Positions 1 to 5,339 of a stretch of DNA of 5,504 nucleotides are shown in pieces (within the stretch, counting starts at the first letter, position 1; every line of letters starts with the position of its first letter). This DNA is from Candidatus Nitrosotenuis sp. GTDB lineage: Archaea > Thermoproteota > Nitrososphaeria > Nitrososphaerales > Nitrosopumilaceae. The stretch is taken from contig JAHEXS010000084.1 of assembly GCA_023252015.1 (NCBI GenBank), positions 1 to 5,504 of the forward strand, given 5' to 3'. A program made the position numbers and the translations under genes. Under the pieces are notes generated by a model, which saw only the letters and a list, made by a program, of their open reading frames with translations, made no database searches and was not told the origin of the DNA.

Positions 1-111
1 TGGGTAATTCCAGAATTTGGCACAATGGCAGCAATAATTCTCGCAGTTGCAATTGTATCAATAATTGCAGTTTCTGCAAGAACACGACTTAGCATCTTAC
101 CAAGATACTAA
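1..111 (+). CDS. PEFG-CTERM domain surface protein, C-terminal end only (5' truncated by window edge)
   Basis: Only the last 36 codons and the TAA stop are present. They read in frame 1 as WVIPEFGTMAA, then a hydrophobic stretch rich in Ile, Ala and Val, then the basic tail SARTRLSILPRY. This is the layout of an archaeal C-terminal sorting signal: a short PEFG motif, one transmembrane segment and a few arginines. In Thaumarchaeota the PEFG-CTERM tail is thought to be recognised by an archaeosortase-type membrane enzyme that cuts the tail and anchors the protein at the cell surface. The tail is nearly identical to that of the next gene (34 of 36 residues) and much less like that of the third. 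The rest of the protein lies upstream of the window, so its function cannot be read, but it is most likely a paralogue of the next gene. Confidence 0.85.
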   Translation, partial: WVIPEFGTMAAIILAVAIVSIIAVSARTRLSILPRY

Positions 112-137
112 GATCAATCAACTTTTTTCATTTTTTA
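28..137 (+). repeat. 110-bp perfect direct repeat, copy 1
   Basis: These bases match 1011-1120 without a mismatch (offset 983). The repeat covers the last 27 codons of the PEFG-CTERM tail, the stop codon and the T-rich 3' untranslated stretch. The 27 bases just upstream differ at 6 positions, and similarity stops immediately downstream, where this copy runs into the next gene's promoter. Confidence 0.97.
121..136 (+). terminator. T-tract archaeal terminator after the first PEFG-CTERM gene
   Basis: Two runs of six T separated by CA (123-128 and 131-136) begin 11 bases after the stop codon. No GC-rich hairpin precedes them. Archaeal RNA polymerase commonly terminates on T-rich non-template tracts alone, so this is a plausible terminator. 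It is identical to the tract after the next gene. Confidence 0.6.
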
Positions 138-151
138 AATATACATAAATA
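134..151 (+). promoter_or_regulatory. TATA-box region for the 305-residue PEFG-CTERM gene
   Basis: An AT-only stretch broken by a single C, containing TTTAAATATA and then CATAAATA, ends 26 bases before the ATG at 177. The CATAAATA part sits about 33 to 26 bases upstream, which would place transcription start at or next to the ATG (leaderless). The TTTAAATATA part would give a leader of roughly ten bases. No Shine-Dalgarno-like sequence lies before the ATG, which fits a leaderless message. Confidence 0.6.
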
Positions 152-176
152 GGCAGTACTCTAATCGCCAATCAAG

Positions 177-1094
177 ATGAATAGTTATGCACTATATGTG
201 CTAATTGCCATAATGGCTGCAGCGGGCACTTTAGCAATAGTACCAACTTATGCATCTTCCTTCGACGAAGAAGCATGCCCAGATTGTGGCAGCGATGACA
301 TATACGTAAAGGCAAACCTAGCTCGTCAAAACGACGTGCCAATTAAGGTTATGACTGAAAACAAAGTATATGATCACAACTCCGTAGTTCATGTAACCGG
401 AGCAGTTGCAAATCTAAGAGGCGATGCTCCAGTCACGATCACAGTGATTAGTCCACAAAACAACATTGTGACAATCCAGCAAGTAGAAGTATCTCAAGAC
501 AACAGCTTTGAAGCAACGTTAAACACTGCAGGTAGTCTTTGGAAACAAAACGGTATGTACACCATCAGAGCTCAATATGGTCCACAAGAGATCAATGATA
601 AAGTAATGGTGGAGCTTACAGGTGAAGTATCCCAAGAAGCATCAGCATGTGCTGTGAATGAGCTTGTAGTAAAAGGTGGAAGTCAAGTATATTGTGTTCC
701 TTTTGAAATAACAGGAGGAGCCATATCAAAGAACTCCATCAGTTCTAAGACATCTTCGCTTACTTTGATGATCACAACAGAAAGTGACGGTTCAGTATCT
801 TTGAAAATTCCAAGAAACGTAATTGATGCAAGACAGCACGGAATGGAAGGAGATGACGCCGATTTCATCGTACTGGTCGATGGTGAAGAAGCAGACTTTG
901 AAGAGACAGACACCACTTCAGACGACAGAACATTAGATATAACCTTCCCAGAAGGTGCTACACAAATCGAAGTCATTGGTACTTGGGCAGTCCCAGAATT
1001 TGGCACTACAGCAGCAATAATTCTCGCAGTTGCAATTGTATCAATAATTGCAGTTTCTGCAAGAACACGACTTAGCATCTTACCAAGATACTAA
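177..1094 (+). CDS. PEFG-CTERM domain-containing secreted/surface protein
   Basis: This is a 305-residue exported protein of unknown specific function. An N-terminal signal peptide (about residues 1-27, hydrophobic core then TYA before the likely cut) is followed by a CxxC pair (C34, C37). A first beta-rich, probably immunoglobulin-like domain spans about 55-150 and ends in a YTIRAQYG strand typical of such folds. A second beta-rich region spans about 160-270, with a second cysteine pair (C158, C173) and an acidic segment near 238-250. The C-terminus carries PEFG (273-276), a hydrophobic segment (about 278-294) and a tail with R296 and R298, so surface anchoring after archaeosortase-type processing is expected. 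The start is the first ATG, placed correctly behind a TATA box. The third gene is a full-length diverged paralogue; it keeps the CxxC but lacks the C158/C173 pair. The 3' end is a perfect duplicate of the upstream gene's. The role may be structural, adhesive or metal-binding; the sequence does not decide. Confidence 0.9.
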   Translation: MNSYALYVLIAIMAAAGTLAIVPTYASSFDEEACPDCGSDDIYVKANLARQNDVPIKVMTENKVYDHNSVVHVTGAVANLRGDAPVTITVISPQNNIVTIQQVEVSQDNSFEATLNTAGSLWKQNGMYTIRAQYGPQEINDKVMVELTGEVSQEASACAVNELVVKGGSQVYCVPFEITGGAISKNSISSKTSSLTLMITTESDGSVSLKIPRNVIDARQHGMEGDDADFIVLVDGEEADFEETDTTSDDRTLDITFPEGATQIEVIGTWAVPEFGTTAAIILAVAIVSIIAVSARTRLSILPRY

Positions 1095-1120
1095 GATCAA
1101 TCAACTTTTTTCATTTTTTA
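1011..1120 (+). repeat. 110-bp perfect direct repeat, copy 2
   Basis: This is the second copy of the repeat at 28-137. It covers codons for the last 27 residues of the 305-residue protein, the TAA and the double T-tract. Because it includes non-coding bases and every third codon position, protein-level selection alone cannot explain the identity. Similarity ends at base 1121. Confidence 0.97.
1104..1119 (+). terminator. T-tract archaeal terminator after the 305-residue PEFG-CTERM gene
   Basis: Two T6 runs (1106-1111 and 1114-1119) separated by CA lie 12 bases after the stop codon, with no hairpin. The tract is an exact copy of that at 121-136. Together with the TATA box just downstream, it suggests that the next PEFG-CTERM gene has its own transcript. 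Confidence 0.6.
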
Positions 1121-1137
1121 GTATAACAACCTCGAAA

Positions 1138-1148
1138 AGGAAATATAC
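1138..1148 (+). promoter_or_regulatory. TATA box for the 268-residue PEFG-CTERM gene
   Basis: AAATATAC, preceded by purines (AAAAGG) that could serve as a BRE element, is centred about 26 bases upstream of the ATG at 1169. This spacing predicts transcription starting at or next to the start codon. No ribosome binding site is visible between the box and the ATG, again consistent with a leaderless message. Confidence 0.6.
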
Positions 1149-1168
1149 GATTATACTGCAACTTTGTC

Positions 1169-1975
1169 ATGTATCGTCTTTATGGATTGGCATTATTGTC
1201 GGTTTTAATACTAGTTGCAGTTAATACGGCATACGCAGAAGACTGCAAACTGTGCATTGCAAAAGAATTCTACAAGCAAGGAGATGCAATCGTAATATCT
1301 GGAAAAGTCGATGCAGTTTTAGAAAAAACTCCGATAATCATACAAATATTCTATAACACAAACATAGTAAACATTGCCCAAGTCGAAGTATCTCAAGACG
1401 GCAGTTACACCCACACAGTAATTGCAGATGGTCCTTACTGGAAAAGCGACGGCAAATACACAGTCAAGGCGACATATGGGGTAAGTGGTAATGTCTATGA
1501 GTCAAGCTTTGATTTTCAGACAAAGGCAAGTGCAATCATAACAACGCAGACTTTTGAGGTAAAGGCCGGAGATTCAGGAACATTTGACATTCCATATACA
1601 CTACGCGGTGGAACCATAAAGAACATTATTGTCGATCCACAAATTCTCGGACTGGTCGTAACAATACAGGCAGATGGTGATGGTACACTAACTATGGACT
1701 TGGGAAGAAAATGGATTGATGCTAAGACATCAGTTGGGGATGATGACTCGTTCATAATTATCATTGATGGTTCCGAGGTCCAATACCAAGAAACATCAGA
1801 TGCAGATTCCAGAACAATTACAATACAATTCCAGGAGGGGGATTCAGACATTGAGATTATCGGCACTCAGGTGATTCCGGAATTTGGTCCTATCGCAGCA
1901 ATAGTTTTGGTACTTGCCATTACTGTGACAATAGCAGTGTCTGCAAGAAAAATGCCGTTACTTCGAATCAGCTAA
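1169..1975 (+). CDS. PEFG-CTERM domain-containing secreted/surface protein, diverged paralogue
   Basis: This 268-residue exported protein is a clear paralogue of the preceding gene. The signal peptide is residues 1-23 (cut after AYA), followed almost at once by C26 and C29 in a CxxC. A first beta-rich domain (about 35-118) shares blocks such as QVEVSQDGSY and a W-K-x-x-G-K-Y-T pattern with the neighbour. A second region (about 125-232) shares WIDAK (neighbour VIDAR), an acidic GDDD segment and a final IEIIGT strand. The C-terminus has PEFG (237-240), a hydrophobic segment (about 242-258) and a tail with R260, K261 and R266. It lacks the second cysteine pair of its paralogue. Unlike the two upstream genes, its tail has diverged at DNA level, so it was outside the recent homogenisation. 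Its stop overlaps the stop of the convergent cysteine desulfurase gene by 3-4 bases. Surface localisation is well supported; molecular function is not known. Confidence 0.9.
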   Translation: MYRLYGLALLSVLILVAVNTAYAEDCKLCIAKEFYKQGDAIVISGKVDAVLEKTPIIIQIFYNTNIVNIAQVEVSQDGSYTHTVIADGPYWKSDGKYTVKATYGVSGNVYESSFDFQTKASAIITTQTFEVKAGDSGTFDIPYTLRGGTIKNIIVDPQILGLVVTIQADGDGTLTMDLGRKWIDAKTSVGDDDSFIIIIDGSEVQYQETSDADSRTITIQFQEGDSDIEIIGTQVIPEFGPIAAIVLVLAITVTIAVSARKMPLLRIS

Positions 1976-3129
1976 AATCCGTATTTTGCCTTGAATGGAG
2001 ATACGCTTCGCAGTTCTTGAACCACTTTTTTTAGTATGTCAACTGTCTGGTCCATTTCAGGTATGGTGTTATACAGACCGACAGTCATTCTAAGAGAGCC
2101 GGTGATCTGCTCATGCGAAAACCCCATTGCCATCAAAACGTGGGAGGCTTTTTGCGTCTTGACAGAACATGCAGAACCAGTAGATGCTGCAACCCCGTAC
2201 TCATCCAGTTTTATTATCAGGTCCTCGCCATTTACGCCAAGAAAAGTAAAGTGGGTATTGTTTGGAGTCTTGTTTTCCACATTGCCGTTTACTGATACGT
2301 GTGATATTTCGCTAACTATTCTAGAGGTCAGATGATCCCTGAGATTTTTCATATGTGCCGCATTTTTGTCCAAATTTTCTTTTGCCAGACAACACGCCTT
2401 GCCAAAGCCTGCAATGTTTGCCACGTTTTCAGTTCCTGAACGCATGCCATTTTCCTGGCCGCCGCCAAGAATGAAAGGATCGAGATTTGTTCCATTTTTT
2501 ATGTAAAGTGCACCGATTCCTTTTGGACCGTTTATTTTGTGGGACGAAATTGAGAGCATATCAATTCCAATCTCATTGACATCGATTGGGATTTTCCCAA
2601 CTGCCTGAATTGCGTCGGTATGAAACAAGACGTTGTGCTGCTTGCAAATTTGTGCAATTTCTTTTATCGGCTGAATTGTGCCAACCTCATTATTTGCAAA
2701 CATTATGCTAACAAGTGCAGTTTCCTTTGTAATTGATCTTTTTAGTTTTTCAATGTCAATCATTCCGTAACTATCTACGGGAAGGTAAACTACATTGAAT
2801 CCTTCTTTCTCAAGCTGTTTGCACGGTTCGAGTATGGCATCGTGCTCTATATGAGACGTTATGAGCTGGCTTGCCTTGTTTTGGCGCATTACTCCAAACA
2901 ACGCAGTATTGTTTGATTCTGTTCCGCCAGATGTCAGGAGTATTTCGTTTTGATTTGCGTTAATCAGTTCAGCAATTCTTTTTCTTGCAGTTTCAATTGC
3001 CTTTGATGCAAGTCTTCCATATCGGTGAATCGAGGAAGGGTTGCCATATTGTTCTTTAAAGTACGGTAGCATTTCTTTGAGTACGTCCTCGTGAACCTGA
3101 GTCGACGCTGCGTTGTCCAGATATATCAA
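1972..3129 (-). CDS. Cysteine desulfurase, IscS/NifS type (group I), PLP-dependent
   Basis: The enzyme removes sulfur from L-cysteine, giving alanine and a persulfide on an active-site cysteine for transfer to acceptor proteins. At 385 residues it has the family's usual length. Visible motifs, in order, are YLDNAAST at 3-10, the EH of TSHIEHD (H96) that stacks on PLP, NNEVGTIQP (146-154), the HTDAIQAVGK block with D172 and Q175, the PLP lysine K198 in SSHKINGPKG, GTEN (232-235), and the catalytic C321 in STGSACS. The last motif marks group I rather than SufS (group II). The start is TTG at 3129: a stop lies ten codons upstream, no ATG falls between, and the next ATG (residue 20) would delete the conserved N-terminal motif. 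The TTG overlaps the larE stop as TTGA, so it is the last gene of the larC-larE operon. The likely acceptor is LarE, by context; a general iron-sulfur role is also possible. Confidence 0.95.
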   Translation of the reverse strand: MIYLDNAASTQVHEDVLKEMLPYFKEQYGNPSSIHRYGRLASKAIETARKRIAELINANQNEILLTSGGTESNNTALFGVMRQNKASQLITSHIEHDAILEPCKQLEKEGFNVVYLPVDSYGMIDIEKLKRSITKETALVSIMFANNEVGTIQPIKEIAQICKQHNVLFHTDAIQAVGKIPIDVNEIGIDMLSISSHKINGPKGIGALYIKNGTNLDPFILGGGQENGMRSGTENVANIAGFGKACCLAKENLDKNAAHMKNLRDHLTSRIVSEISHVSVNGNVENKTPNNTHFTFLGVNGEDLIIKLDEYGVAASTGSACSVKTQKASHVLMAMGFSHEQITGSLRMTVGLYNTIPEMDQTVDILKKVVQELRSVSPFKAKYGF

Positions 3130-3923
3130 TCTGCAATCACGTTGATTTTTCCTGGCCTATATCCTTCGGAATCAAGTATTACTGAGGCAAACCCAATTGA
3201 TTTTAGTTTGGCAAAAAGTTCATCGAATCTTGAATTTTTCAAGAGATATAACTCGTCTGCACCGATCTCGATTTTTGCCACGCCGTCAATATCACGGACA
3301 CGGACCTGTTTTGCCCCAATTGTTTGCTTGACAAACATCTCGCCAATTTCGATTCTGGCTAGTCTTTCTGCAGTGACTCGCTGGCCCCATGGAATACGTG
3401 ACGCAAGGCAAGAGTTTGACGGTCTATCATATACTGATAGCCCAAGTGTTTTTGCAGTTTGTCGTATTTCTTGTTTTGAGAATTGTACTTCGACTAGAGG
3501 GCTTTGGATTCCATTGTTTCGTAAAGCAGTGATTCCCGGCCTATAGTCGCCCAAATCATCGGTGTTTGTGCCATCTACGATACATGCAATGTTTTCTTTT
3601 TTTGCCACATCTATGAGATATTTTGAAAGCTCAGAACGACAGTAAAAACACCTGTTTTTGTCGTTTCTAACAAAATCCTCGTTTTGTAGCTCGCTGTACG
3701 ATATCACAAGGTGTCTTATTCCTATTTCCTGGCAGATCTTTTTTGCTGAATCCAACTCCTCCTGTGCCAGAGTTTTGTAATCGGCAGTAACTGCGAGGGC
3801 CGAATCACCCAATGCCTTGTATGCTGAATATGCAACAAGTGCGCTATCTACCCCACCAGACAACGCTACCAAGACGCTTTTTTTGTCAGAAAACCAGTGC
3901 AATAATTGTTCCAGCTTTGTCAT
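3126..3923 (-). CDS. larE: LarE-type ATP-dependent sulfur insertase (PP-loop) for nickel-pincer cofactor synthesis
   Basis: In the family, LarE adenylates the two carboxylates of pyridinium-3,5-biscarboxylate mononucleotide and replaces each with a thiocarboxylate, ready for nickel insertion by LarC. The 265 residues fit the family. The N-terminal PP-loop is SGGVDS (22-27) and binds ATP. A D-x-N-R-C-x-x-C segment (C92, C95) and a DGTNTDD block (117-123) follow. The PSNSCLASRIPWG block (168-180) carries C172 where the sulfur-donating cysteine of Lactobacillus plantarum LarE is expected. Having C92, C95 and C172 together is the pattern of LarE enzymes that hold a [4Fe-4S] cluster and work catalytically instead of consuming their own cysteine; this assignment is by motif only. 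The ATG overlaps the larC stop as ATGA, and the stop overlaps the desulfurase start, so translation is probably coupled. Other PP-loop enzymes (ThiI, NAD synthetase, QueC) fit less well. Confidence 0.92.
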   Translation of the reverse strand: MTKLEQLLHWFSDKKSVLVALSGGVDSALVAYSAYKALGDSALAVTADYKTLAQEELDSAKKICQEIGIRHLVISYSELQNEDFVRNDKNRCFYCRSELSKYLIDVAKKENIACIVDGTNTDDLGDYRPGITALRNNGIQSPLVEVQFSKQEIRQTAKTLGLSVYDRPSNSCLASRIPWGQRVTAERLARIEIGEMFVKQTIGAKQVRVRDIDGVAKIEIGADELYLLKNSRFDELFAKLKSIGFASVILDSEGYRPGKINVIAD

Positions 3924-5146
3924 GTTAGTTGTTTTTTTACTTCTGCTTTGATTAATTCTTCGGTTTGCTTGAATGGAAGTGAGAGTTTTTCGGATATGGA
4001 TTTGATGTCATCATATTCCACTTTGAATTGCCTGTGATCGGAGTTGGTGCTTGCCACCTTGCACCTGAGTGTAAAAATTTTATTGTTTATTTTCACCTTC
4101 ATTGAGACTATTTGTCTTGGAACTAGAAATCTATCAGATGTTCGTATTCTCACCCCAAGTGTTCCCGTTTCAGACACTAGCAGATTTAGTAGATGGTTAA
4201 CAGAATCTGAGTCGCAGATTACCGATATCATATGACTTGGTCTTCCCTTTTTTGTAATGGTTTGAATGACAGATACGTCTTTTGCGCCATTTGCCATTAT
4301 CTTGTCTATTACGTGAGCCAAGACTTCGCCAGAAATGTCATCGACGTTTGTTTCTAGAATTGTAACAGAATCCAAGTTGGTATTTTTGGCCGATTCTCCG
4401 TGAATGATTTTTAGCACGTTGGAGAATCCTTCAAAGTTTTTTTGTCCTGCACCATATCCAATGGACTTGACCTTCATCATAGGATAGAATTCGGAGCACT
4501 TGTTTACCAGATTTACCAGAATGCTTGCGCCTGTTGGCGTGGTCAGTTCGTCTTTTACATTACTTCCAGATATCATAATTTTTGATTTGTCAAATATTTC
4601 CAGAATTGCAGCGGCTGGGTTTGATACGGTTCCGTGCGAAAATGTGACAGTTCCACTTCCGACAGATACAGGTGTGGTGATTATCTCTTGATCAAAACAA
4701 TGTAAATCGTCCAGCGCTATTGCGGTTCCAACAATGTCAATTACGGTATCAATGCTTGACGCCTCATGAAAATGGACTGAATCGATTGGCACTCCATGAA
4801 TTTTCGACTCTGCCTTGATCAAAGTAGCGATACTATTTGTCGCAAATGTTTTTGCTGATTCCGATAATCCAATTTTGTCAATGGTTTTTTTGATACAGTT
4901 TTGAATTTCAATTCCCTTTCGTTCATGATGATGCTCGTCCAGATGAAGAACCAGAGATGTTGCCAAAATTCCGTGCTTGTTTACTTTTTTAAAGTCAATT
5001 TTTTTGATTTTAGATCCCTGTAGAAAGTTTTGTGATGCACTTACACCGTTGATGATTTTTGATTTGTTGGCACCCAAATGTACAAGTGAGGACAATATCA
5101 TGTCCCCAGAGATTCCAGCTATTTGCGGATCTATTACCAAAACCAT
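3920..5146 (-). CDS. larC: LarC-type nickel insertion protein (DUF111 family), CTP-dependent cyclometallase
   Basis: LarC inserts nickel into the dithiolated pyridinium nucleotide in a CTP-dependent reaction, giving the NPN cofactor. The 408 residues contain the family landmarks in order: a degenerate but clear start motif AGISGDM (10-16), a His-rich patch (H68, H72-H74) likely to handle nickel, VHFHEASSIDTVIDIVG (124-140), a GSGTVTFSHGTVSNPA block (163-178), ELTTPTGASIL (200-210), SIGYGAG (228-234), and the C-terminal domain opening with LETNVDDISGE (264-274) followed by KKGRPSHM. The N- and C-terminal halves are in one frame. In L. plantarum they are joined by programmed frameshifting, and nothing of the kind is needed here. 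The ATG is the first after an in-frame stop two codons upstream and has a TATA box 27 bases before it. It is the first gene of the operon, with larE overlapping by 4 bases. Confidence 0.93.
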   Translation of the reverse strand: MVLVIDPQIAGISGDMILSSLVHLGANKSKIINGVSASQNFLQGSKIKKIDFKKVNKHGILATSLVLHLDEHHHERKGIEIQNCIKKTIDKIGLSESAKTFATNSIATLIKAESKIHGVPIDSVHFHEASSIDTVIDIVGTAIALDDLHCFDQEIITTPVSVGSGTVTFSHGTVSNPAAAILEIFDKSKIMISGSNVKDELTTPTGASILVNLVNKCSEFYPMMKVKSIGYGAGQKNFEGFSNVLKIIHGESAKNTNLDSVTILETNVDDISGEVLAHVIDKIMANGAKDVSVIQTITKKGRPSHMISVICDSDSVNHLLNLLVSETGTLGVRIRTSDRFLVPRQIVSMKVKINNKIFTLRCKVASTNSDHRQFKVEYDDIKSISEKLSLPFKQTEELIKAEVKKQLT

Positions 5147-5165
5147 GAGAAATCAAGCTGCAAAA

Positions 5166-5321
5166 ATGCATATAAATTCTCGTAGAGGCGCACAGATTAT
5201 TTCATATCTGGATAAAATTACAATTGAGTCATCTTCTAAAAATCCCGAATTTGAACATTGGGAATTTTTCAAAATCAAATCTCAATTAGCAGAAGTTTTT
5301 TACAATAGATTTAATTATTGA
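5166..5321 (+). CDS. Possible small ORF of 51 codons in the larC/mdh divergent spacer (uncertain)
   Basis: An ATG at 5166 opens a 51-residue frame ending in TGA at 5321, 18 bases before the dehydrogenase start. The product would be hydrophilic, with a basic start (NSRRG), a central acidic and aromatic part (EFEHWEFFKIK) and the end VFYNRFNY. It has no signal peptide, cysteine pair or metal motif, and I recognise no family. For it: the frame is open over most of the spacer and its composition is protein-like. Against it: the start codon lies on the larC TATA box, the stop lies just after the box proposed for the dehydrogenase, and there is no clear promoter or ribosome binding site at the right distance. 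The frame also continues open backwards into antisense larC. It may be real, a decayed gene end, or chance. Confidence 0.25.
   Translation: MHINSRRGAQIISYLDKITIESSSKNPEFEHWEFFKIKSQLAEVFYNRFNY
5169..5178 (-). promoter_or_regulatory. TATA box for the larC-larE-cysteine desulfurase operon
   Basis: Read on the minus strand the bases are AATTTATATG, centred 27 bases upstream of the larC ATG at 5146. This predicts a leaderless or nearly leaderless transcript. No further minus-strand promoter is needed downstream because the three genes overlap. No operator-like palindrome that would indicate nickel or hydroxyacid control was seen around it. Confidence 0.6.
5309..5318 (+). promoter_or_regulatory. 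TATA-like box for the malate/lactate dehydrogenase gene
   Basis: ATTTAATTAT is centred about 26 bases upstream of the ATG at 5340, the same spacing as at the other genes here, and predicts a leaderless message. It overlaps the last codons of the possible 51-codon ORF, which weakens the case for that ORF or for its being co-transcribed. Confidence 0.5.
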
Positions 5322-5339
5322 GCGTAAAAGCCGCACAAT

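Noticed and set aside
683..1078. Long open frame on the minus strand, antisense to the 305-residue PEFG-CTERM gene.
   Set aside because: It lies wholly inside a gene with a signal peptide, TATA box and sorting tail; its product has no recognisable domain and a Ser/Val/Ile-rich shadow composition.
1..1120. The 110-bp repeat as an insertion sequence or attachment site.
   Set aside because: It has no transposase, terminal inverted repeats or target duplications, and it is coding sequence plus its terminator; duplication or conversion explains it.
1516..1866. Minus-strand open frame antisense to the 268-residue PEFG-CTERM gene.
   Set aside because: It mirrors the coding strand of a well-supported gene, has no promoter, and is Ser/Pro-rich as antisense frames often are.
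1972..3129. Assignment as SufS/selenocysteine lyase (group II).
   Set aside because: The catalytic cysteine sits in STGSACS, the group I context, not in the RxGHHC context of group II.
3091..3546. Plus-strand open frame opposite larE, plus shorter ones opposite the desulfurase and larC.
   Set aside because: Strong family motifs on the minus strand (PP-loop, PLP lysine, LarC landmarks) fix the real genes; the opposite frames carry no motif or promoter.
3920..5146. Programmed frameshift in larC as in Lactobacillus plantarum.
   Set aside because: Both LarC halves, from AGISGDM to LETNVDDISGE and KKGRPSHM, read in one uninterrupted frame.
4977..5165. Upstream extension of the small spacer ORF into larC antisense, starting at 4977.
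   Set aside because: This part is antisense to the conserved N-terminus of LarC (AGISGDM), so only the portion from the ATG at 5166 is considered, and that weakly.
5238..5269. Inverted repeat as an intrinsic terminator or riboswitch.
   Set aside because: The stem is short, AU-rich and bulged, sits between divergent promoters instead of after a gene, and matches no known riboswitch pattern; it is kept only as a note on the spacer.
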